Part shown: positions 1-8,550 of the stretch, in pieces | Layout: each line of letters begins with the position of its first letter | Numbering within the stretch: the stretch's first letter is position 1 | Assembly: GCF_000003605.2 (NCBI RefSeq) | Contig: NW_003109102.1 | Location: 26,277 to 46,372, forward strand | Direction: 5' to 3' | From: Saccoglossus kowalevskii | Taxonomy: Eukaryota > Hemichordata > Enteropneusta > Harrimaniidae | DNA length: 20,096 bases | Program-made: the position numbers and the translations under genes | The notes under the pieces: generated by a model | What the model was told of the DNA's origin: nothing | The model's database searches: none | What the model saw: the letters and a program-made list of their open reading frames with translations, nothing else

Positions 1-1850
1 CATCTGACAATTCCGCTGTGGCCCTTCCCTGGTTGCGATCACCAAGGGCAAACTAATACAAACGGCTAATTCACAAAAAAAAGTGAGACGAGAAGGTCAT
101 GCATGTTCCTGCTATGATGGGGATTGGTATCAGAGAGGTGTCTGAGGATATATCCGTGCCTGTTGCAGTGGGCAAAGAAATTGGCCTTGCGGTGAGTATT
201 CTGGCTGTACTGGGATAACAGTATGAACTGGTTTGATGCACCCATAACAAATGAGTGATGTGGAGGGCACTTGCATACTAATTAATGGGCCTAGAATTAG
301 AACTGGTATAGCAGAGTTTGAAGTTTACTATGAAGAAAGTGCCATCTTGAAAACTGTCTACCAGTTGTCAATTTTGCAGGGCAGCAGCTCAAATTTCACT
401 ACTTCAAGTTTATGCATCAATTAACACCCAGACTAGTTGTCTGTACGATTATTGTAACACTGTTCAACCAAAAACAATGCCCCGACGGCGTTTTGAAGAT
501 AAACACATTGTCAATCATTTGTGAAAATTTCAAAACAGTAGGTCAAAGCGTCTAGAAGCTATTTTTTTTAAAGTTCTGGGATGTGCACTAAATAGAAGCT
601 GGGATAATTGCTAATTTGCATAACAATTCACTCAGTAAGAAGTTTGCTCATACTCATAATTAAAATGGCTGTAACACTTCCAAATTTTAATGTATTATCA
701 TTTTGTAAGAAGTTAAATATAGTGCATGATATGGAGATCCTGTCATTTCTTGTTTTCACCATGTTTCTCTTTTATTATTTATGTGCAGCCTTGCTAAATC
801 TTGCTAAGCATTCAAAAGAGAGAATGTTTGCACCTGTTATCTATATTTTATAATCGTCTTTTGAGTATGTTAAAATTTTGTAGAATTGTGAACAGTCTAT
901 AACCAAGACTGTTTGGATAATAAAAAGCAAAAAAAAAATTCACTCACTCACGAACGAACGAACACGAACCTGCATCCCTACCTTAATATGAGAAATCGTT
1001 CGGAAACCACCTGCCAGATAGCATAGCGGTTATCAAGTCAAGTAAGCAGTATAGATCGCATTTTAACAATAAAAGCAAAGGTTTGAAGTATTTTGCTTTT
1101 GTTGTTCACTTCTGTGGACAAACTGTGTATGCAACAGCAGGGGCCATATGAAATAAAATAGCAGGTAGGGCAAGTTGACCAACGCAACAAAATTGGTAAA
1201 CAGAAGTTTTATCATTGTTATCAATATGCTAAAAAATTACAAAAGATCTTTGATAAGGGTGAGAAAGATTATATTAAACGTACACAAGTAGTTGCAGGGA
1301 TATTAACATGCGTATATACTGTCATAGTTGTAGCTCTACCAGATGACCAGGGGAATGATGGTCCTGATTGTCGGTCTCCTGACATAACAGAAAAACATGG
1401 CGGGAAAATAACTACCAATCACACACGAGTTGTCAGGGGAAAAATAGTTACTGACGTTATAGGACATATTTTTTAGCTCCATTGGTAGGGCTGTTTTAAC
1501 CAAACTTCCAAAATCATACGCCGTCAAAGAATCCCGTCATATCGCATTTCAGAGAATAAAGGCCAAACTTAGTAGTAATAATTTGTTTACTGTTTGCTAA
1601 TTATTTAAAGTTCGGACGCCATTATGTGCACAATGTTTTGTTTTAATGATGTAACCGTGATGCACAGTACAGTGGATTTTGGTAACGAGTCGACAGTGCA
1701 AATTAGATAACCATGATTCGATTGTTTAATATTAGGTGTACTTTAGTTGTATAGGATTAGAATGGGCACTGACTTGTAACTCGTTTCCCTACAAAGCATA
1801 CAGCCAGCATGCCAATACATTCAACACTGATGCAAATATGGTGTTCCAAG
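1..1850. other. No recognisable gene
   Basis: AT-rich DNA with only short frames of low-complexity composition. The longest (608-853) is a hydrophobic run typical of AT-rich chance frames. No repeats shared with the rest of the window were noticed apart from the small tandem tract near 930-965. Confidence 0.6.
930..965. repeat. A-run followed by ACTC/GAAC short tandem repeats
   Basis: A nine-A run is followed by CACTCACTCA and then three GAAC units. An A-rich end joined to a tetranucleotide repeat often marks the 3' tail of a retroposon, but no SINE or LINE body was recognised upstream. Confidence 0.45.
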
Positions 1851-1935
1851 TAGGACGGTGGTTGACTTCACATCATTTAACAAACAGATAGGAGCTTTAC
1901 ATCCCCAGTCAACTCGACCTGGTTTACCCGATTTC
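1851..1935 (+). CDS. Candidate exon of an unidentified gene
   Basis: The frame is open from a CCAAG acceptor to a TTC|GTAAGC donor, phase 2 in and phase 0 out. It reads RTVVDFTSFNKQIGALHPQS followed by TRPGLPDF. The stretch is less AT-rich than its surroundings and its codon use looks protein-like. I do not recognise the family. The acceptor has a weak pyrimidine tract. Confidence 0.3.
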
Positions 1936-2193
1936 GTAAGCATACACAAGAAAATCGTACATGGTGTACAGAATTTATTGTACTTCCGATTCATATATGC
2001 AGATCGAAGGTTACCTCGCAATATGCGACGCTATTTTCAAGATAGGGGAGCATTTTTCATATAGCGTCGTAATTTTTATGCAGCCAAGCAATTTTCAAGT
2101 AGATGACTGATTTTTTTTTCGAGTACTACACAGCTTCATTGCACTGAATTACTATGATATGTGGGAAAATTACATATATACAGCACTGTACAG

Positions 2194-2370
2194 CCCACCG
2201 ACGCCCTGCTTCGATCCGACACAGGTAATAAATATGCACATATTAATATAGGATATACGCTATCAAACACGCCTATTCGACGGTCCGTGTCGTCTGGAAT
2301 GACGTTGTTACCGATACTACTTATATGTAAAGATGGATCGACTATATCATATTTGGGAAGGCAGAAGGTA
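2194..2370 (+). CDS. Candidate second exon of the same unidentified gene
   Basis: The acceptor is ACTGTACAG, and phase 0 matches the previous candidate exon. The frame reads PTDALLRSDTGNKYAHINIG, then YTLSNTPIRRSVSSG, and ends at TAA 2371-2373 or at a weak GTATAA donor. CpG-containing codons set it apart from the AT-rich flanks. Its function is unknown. Confidence 0.3.
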
Positions 2371-2589
2371 TAACTAATGTGTAAATGTTGTGCTTCAATT
2401 TTTCAGTTGGATTTTTTTTAAATTTGTTCCTTTGTCTATCAAATGTATTAGTTATTTATTTTTTAGATATTGTTACAAAGACAAACAAAGACGCATAATC
2501 ACGTTTACATCCATGAAAAGCAAAACGCTTAAAAGGGTAAAAACTATGTTGTGCGCGATTCTTACATGGATTGCTAAGGTACTGTAACA

Positions 2590-3257
2590 CTAGTTGCCTC
2601 ATTGTATAGAGTTGCTGGCATTGACATGACATTCCCTAACTGATCACGCAACACAGGTGCAATTAATATTCAAAATCACAAGGTCCAGCACCCTGAAAAC
2701 TTGCACGAGCTAATCTGGTTTGACAATAATCGTGTATTTTTAATTCATCATAAGCGTGTTGACAAATGCCAATCAATTAAATAATTAATTAATTTGGTAG
2801 TTAAAAAGTCTTGTTACAATGGAATATCAACTGATATAAGCATGATTTATAATTATTTGTTGTATCTTTGCATAGTGCCTTGATACAAGTTAAAGGTTTA
2901 ATAATTTACCTTTAAGTGCCTGATATGTATATATAAAATAATGACCTTAACTTGATGCCCAATCAGTCATTCTGCCAAGATGGTGGTGTGATATAAAACT
3001 GACGCCATATATGAAAAATAAATACCACCAAAAAAAACACATCGCAAACATGCACAATTTCGAGTGTTTGTTTCTCTGTCTGTTTGGTGATCTGAATACT
3101 TGCTTTAATATTTGGTATTCTGAGGATGGAAAGATGACATATGATCTTCAATTAGACCAAGCCTACCTTGCTATCTGATCGTGTTGTCAGGGTTGTTTTC
3201 CTTTCCGCCTAAATCAGATTCATTTCGTGACTTAAAATACTGGGGTGTGTTTATTTA
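2590..3257. other. No recognisable feature
   Basis: AT-rich intergenic DNA. The only longer frame (2963-3151, minus) has no coding character. Confidence 0.6.
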
Positions 3258-3345
3258 GGGACGACGCGCCGCCAATTATTGTGTGCGAATAGGGCATAAG
3301 CAGGGATATCTTTGTGCGCAACAATTGGCGACGCGTAGGCTGGCC
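3258..3345. repeat. GC-rich inverted repeat (hairpin)
   Basis: The left arm about 3263-3289 (GACGCGCCGCCAATTATTG...) pairs with the right arm about 3311-3337 around a 21-base loop. Of 27 positions, roughly 20 are Watson-Crick and several others are G-T pairs. The GC-rich arms stand out from the AT-rich flanks. It could be a small MITE-like end pair or a structured RNA. Confidence 0.6.
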
Positions 3346-4700
3346 CTTCATTTAAAAAAAACATTCATTGGGTCCTACTTACAGCGGTAGCTTGAGCAGA
3401 AAGTAATTTACTATGTGATGGACACGTTGAGAACGCTTTTATTGCAGTTGTGCGTCACATGCGACATGTGAACATGGGCATATTAGTAAATATTCAAATG
3501 AAATTTAGCCAATATTTGTGGGATTGTTGTTTTAACTATCTTCATATACGTGGACAAACATTGAATGTTGACGAGTCGCACACAAACACAACTTATTGGT
3601 ATACTAGTGCATTGACCCCAATCATTGTTCCGTTATCGTCTGATAACAAGACTACAAGTGATACCGATCCACAATGAGAATGCTACGTTTTAATACGAAC
3701 AACACACGATATAGCATATGTAAGCTGCACACACAGTAACGGTAGGATACAAGTAATATATCGGGGCAGTGGGCTACATGCGGTCGTGGGGACTGTGGGT
3801 AATGTATAGTGCCACTAACTGCTACAACCATATAGGCCAACACATCAGTACAGAGTACTGAAGAGAATATATGGCATATGCAGGAACGCTAACTTACTTT
3901 GATACAAATGACTACCACATACAAAATATAGTATTTACTAACTAGAAACACTAAGTGCTGGTAGATACTACGTAATAGGTACTAAGGCTATGAATGCCTG
4001 AGTATTCACCAGGTACATAGAAGTATATGCTAGCAATCACAGAGATTAGCACACATATTAAATACAGGTAAGGTACAATAAAAAAAAAATACTATAATTG
4101 AAAAGATTACTTATCTAGTCTTATGGTAACAAAGGCGTACTAAATACAACAGTATACATTGGCTTAACTATAAAATACTAGGACTATCGTAATGCAACTT
4201 GTGTGTTCAAATAATAAACAACCAATGCATTCATCTACAATACCGTAATAGTAAAAAAAGTACATATAATCCCTACACGATTACTGAAATGGTATATTCA
4301 CTGGTTTATATCAACAGAAAATAGTTAAGTATTCAATAATAAAATAACACATGAGTTTAACTATTGAATACTAAAGACATCTAAAATACAGAATGTTTTA
4401 AACATGCAAGGCAGGCCAAAGTTCCAAATTATGCATGTAACAACTATAACAACAATAGGATACCAAAAGTGAATACCAAAATGACACAATTTAAGGTAAG
4501 TATTTAGTAATATCACTCACCAGAATGGTAGTCACAATATGTATGTATAGTAAAATACACAATCCAGGTAAAGTACTCTGGACTAAATAAATGTATATCT
4601 GACACAAAATAATTATCAGTAAGGAAATATCATGCAAAATGCAAACTACACACTGGCTTACGCAATGCCAGTGCAGGCGAATTACACTAAATGCAGACTT
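3346..4700. other. A-rich non-coding stretch with many GTAC/TACT motifs
   Basis: From about 3840 on, the plus strand is richer in A than T and full of short GTAC, TACTA and ACATA strings. Several sequences on either strand resemble splice donors (for example 4067 and 4498 plus, 4516 minus). No open frame of note is present. It may be the decayed body of a repeat or a non-coding transcription unit. Confidence 0.4.
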
Positions 4701-4702
4701 AC

Positions 4703-5400
4703 GTTATAGAAAATAATAGTTTGATCACAACGTTGATCCGGGAAATACACAATAGTAAAACGTCACAGTCCGTTTCTGCACTTTCGACTTGATGCTGAAT
4801 GTCTTACGAATCAAAGTTGTGTAGATGTCTGGGACGGTAACCAAGTCAGTCCGACTGGATGTCGACAACCGAAAGTCACGTGATACGAATGGCTAGACTT
4901 TTCCACAACGACGAACAGTCTTTACTTTAGTTGAAACAGGATAGGACAACATAATTAATCGAGTCGATCTACTGGAAACAATTATTACTGGCGTTAAGAA
5001 CTCAAAATGTCAACGATTGTACTCACGCAAACCAGGGTACTTGGTTCAACCACGGTGTTAATCAACACAATGGCAACAGCAGACTGCAACCTCTGCGGTC
5101 GATCTACACAACCACAACTTTCGTAAAAGACTTCTGCCAGTCACTAAATTTCATGCGAACATGATTTCGTCTGTCCCCAGAGTTCCACAACCTCCATAAT
5201 CACTTTAGTTCAGTCTTTGGAAGGAATTCAGTCGATTTAACAGGAGAATCGACTTGCCAGACTTGCACAGACGGAAACAATTAGAACATGACACATTAAA
5301 CCGCCATGGTGGCCAACACAGGGACGCACAGACTTAAGCATAAACAAAGTTATTCGCACACCATACTATATATAGCGCTCCCTCTATAGACCTCCACACA
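4703..5400 (-). promoter_or_regulatory. TATA-containing promoter-like or LTR-like block
   Basis: On the minus strand the block opens with TGTGTGGAGG and a CTATATATAG TATA box at 5366-5375, in a context (GGGAGCGCTATATATAG) reminiscent of LTR promoters. Then come a moderately GC-rich leader and a CG|GTAAGT-like donor (AAC|GTAAGT) near 4703. No coding frame follows. It could be a host promoter with an untranslated first exon, or a solo LTR. No paired LTR or target duplication was found. Confidence 0.35.
5296..5307 (-). other. Three-codon uORF in a perfect Kozak context
   Basis: GCCACCATGG opens a frame encoding Met-Ala-Val and a stop, about 60 bases downstream of the TATA box on the same strand. 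A strong start codon on a minimal frame would repress downstream translation if this leader is transcribed. Confidence 0.4.
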
Positions 5401-5797
5401 TACAATATTGAATAAGCAGAAGAATGTTTTATCACGTTGGCATCAGCCATGTGAAAGGCCGGTTCAAATTTCGTAAAAATAAAAATATTTCATGCGTTGG
5501 GATATATATCTAACATAACTGGTCATGACAACTACCACCGTTTGAATAATTGTATTAATAGAAATCTGAAGTAATGATTTATATTTTCTTTAAACAATTT
5601 TAACGTGCTTCTAAAACAATCGGGCTTACACAATTATTTCAAATAAGACAAAATATTATCGCATTTGATACATAAACCATTCGCAAAATTACAGAGGAAA
5701 CCGAAATTACAGAAACATATACAAATATGAAAAAAAAATATATAGAAACATGTGATTCGAAAGTCTTGTTTGTGAGAAATTACACATTATACTCAAA
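5401..5797. other. Probable 3' untranslated or intergenic sequence
   Basis: AT-rich DNA between the TNFR-like stop codon and the promoter-like block. No canonical AATAAA was seen on the minus strand. Confidence 0.5.
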
Positions 5798-5967
5798 TTA
5801 TATCTCATCTTTTATATGTGGTTCTCTAACAATAATTGCACTGTCAGTATCAACGCGGCAATCGGTATTAGTAGTGCAATGATTGTTCGTCAGGTTACTT
5901 AGTCCAACTTCACATTGCTGTGGCCTGTTCAGAAGCGGCATTTCTTCCAACGCATACCCAACTTCCT
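5798..5967 (-). CDS. TNFR-like terminal coding exon
   Basis: The acceptor is TTTTTTATTAACAG and the phase-1 join makes Lys. The frame reads EVGYALEEMPLLNRPQQCE and ends IVREPHIKDEI with TAA at 5798-5800. EEMPLL matches the [DE]xxxL[LI] dileucine sorting signal, which would suit a receptor internalised by AP-2. No clear AATAAA was found within about 400 bases downstream, so the 3' end is undefined. Confidence 0.7.
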
Positions 5968-8518
5968 CTGTTAATAAAAAAATGATGTAAGTATTTAATA
6001 TTCTCAAATATTTATCGATTCATCGATCTCGATATACCCTTAGTCAATGTACAATTGCAAATAAACTCTTGATGGGGTCACAATACCATCCAGTTCATAG
6101 GGTTGGCTAATAATTATGCTGTCATTTAATGGGAACATTAACGATGCTATGTCCTTATTACGGTAGTTTTAGTTTCCAACGCTATTGTTCAGGAATAGTG
6201 CATCGAATAATATTTTTATTATAAAATAAAAGCATTAACAATTAAGGAATAAAATGTTGAAATAGTTACTATCTTGAAATAGTTAGTGCAAAGCATTTAT
6301 AGATAGGATTTGTCAAAGTTACCTGGTCCAATACCTAATATTATTACAGTTTACTTACTTTCATATATATCCTTTATATTATTTTCAAGATCGTCTGTGC
6401 ACTGATGTGTACTCATTTGAGCAGGGTTTTCATTTCCGGCTAAGTTGAACCTTTCTCTTTCAAACAGTGTTTCTGTCAGTAAGTAATTAATCATAACATA
6501 CACTAGAATGGAATACTGTAAGAATATTGTAAGCAGAATATATTCAAGCTATTATTCTCGGGATAAATACATCCAACAGTCAGACTACTCACTAAGTTGC
6601 GTTTGCGATGAGGCGCTTGGTGTCCTTGTGTCACGAAACCCAGACGGCAAGCTTGTCTCTATGAAAATACAACATCAAGTTATCTATGACTTTGTTTTGA
6701 ATGAATACAATTCATTTTACAAATGTAAAGTATTTAAAGGGGACCAAAGGTCTGGCTTTTGACACTCTGTACATGAATTTGAGATCTATGAATGATTTCT
6801 GTCGATAAAAACAACTTGTATGTGCTGAGAAATGCCCTGATTATCGGGTATTGAAAACGACCGCATTTTTATCGTGTTTTTCTCTCGCTGGCTTATTTTA
6901 AATACCGACCGCTCGCCCAAACACTGGTCACTGGTTTGGGGATACAGCGAGTGTTAACTATTATAAATTCTGAACGAATCTTCAAATCCATACCACTTTG
7001 TATCGTTCGCGACGCAACTTCATCTGTGTCCAATATTAGAGCCGGTACAATATTGTAAACAAATGCCAAAAGCTTTGAAACTAGTGTATAATAGTTTGCA
7101 GAAAACTGGGTGATCAACGACATCATTTTGGGACGTAATTGAACTTTAAGTACTTCATTGCGTAACTTACTGCACGGCGATGCTGACATCAAGTGTGTGT
7201 TGACCGAAGTTTGACCCCAAAGTCACGCCCTGAACAGGTGCGTTACCTTAGCAATATTGTTCTTTCATGCTCCGCGCGACGATCTTGTAAAAATGTTATT
7301 AGTTCTAACGGTGCTGTAATTACGAAAACTTGTATATTTTAAGATAGTGTACTTAGTGCGCTGCTTTACAAATTATGCAAATTTGTTTACAATGTTGTAC
7401 CGGCTCTAAAATTTCAACATTGTAATATATCGCTTTCATAATAATTACGCAAACTAAGTTATTTAATATTGGCCACAGATGAAATTTCGTCCGCGAACGA
7501 TACAAAGTGTTATAGATTTGAAGAGTAGTTCGGAATTTAATAATAGTTAGTACCCGTTGTATCCCCAAACTGTATCACTAAAACCACAATTTCGACCACT
7601 CCTATGCCAGTGACCAGTATTTGGGCCACCGGTCGGTGTTTTCAATGAGCCAGCGAGAGAAAAAAATACGATAAAAATGCGGTCGGAAAATACAGTGCAG
7701 TCGGAAATTAAGCGTTAAGCGGTCGATTAAAAGTGGGAAGTTAGGCGAAATGAGTACTGTAGTTCAAGTGATATTTGCTTATTTCTAATTTAGTTTTTAA
7801 TACAATATTAGTTTTTAATACAATATTTATTTACTCACTGTTTACTATAGCTAGAACGCTGTACGTGTCTTCACTTTCAGGTTAGTTCTTCTGCCGATTT
7901 ATCGCAACCAACAACGTGATTTTTTATTTGGGATTTCGAGAAACTTAACATGAATCGTTTTGGCATGAATGGGTTCAATTATCAGTGTTCACAGATGACA
8001 TAATTTGACTGGCCCTCTTGAGGCGAAATAACGCCAGGCGAAGCGGGCGTTTGTCGTATGCTTCACAGCCCGTTATATACCCGATATTTAGAGCATTTCG
8101 CAGCACATACAAGCTGTTTTTATCGACAGAATTCATTCATAGATCTCAAATTTCATGTACAGAATGTCAAAAGCCAGACCCATGCCTCCTTTAATCAATT
8201 GATTTCATGAATTAAACATACCTTTATTAATGCTGGTACATTCTTTACTTCGACATAGATCGGAACTACACTGACTTTCTGGGTGCATATTTCTATTTAA
8301 GCCTGACACATCGTACATGTAGGAAGATGACTCGGTTGAATTCGAGGCAACTGAGTTAACTTGCTGGTAGCTAAAATATATAATTCGAATAAAATGTTTT
8401 AATAGTTTGGTAACATATCAAATAAATACTGTGGTATTCATTGCAATTTTTTTCCACGCAGTGTACAATACTTCATTTCATAGTTCAGTTGAAAAGTGAA
8501 TAATAGATATCGAGTGTA

Positions 8519-8550
<32 letters not shown>

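Noticed and set aside
608-853. 81-codon hydrophobic frame
   Set aside because: Phe/Leu/Ile-rich translation of AT-rich DNA, with no motif and no supporting neighbours.
6508-6762. 84-codon plus-strand frame
   Set aside because: It spans a candidate minus-strand exon and runs into the foldback end; its composition does not suggest a protein family.
6893-7192. 99-codon minus frame inside the foldback left arm
   Set aside because: The inverted partner arm does not keep the frame, so it is not a conserved element protein.
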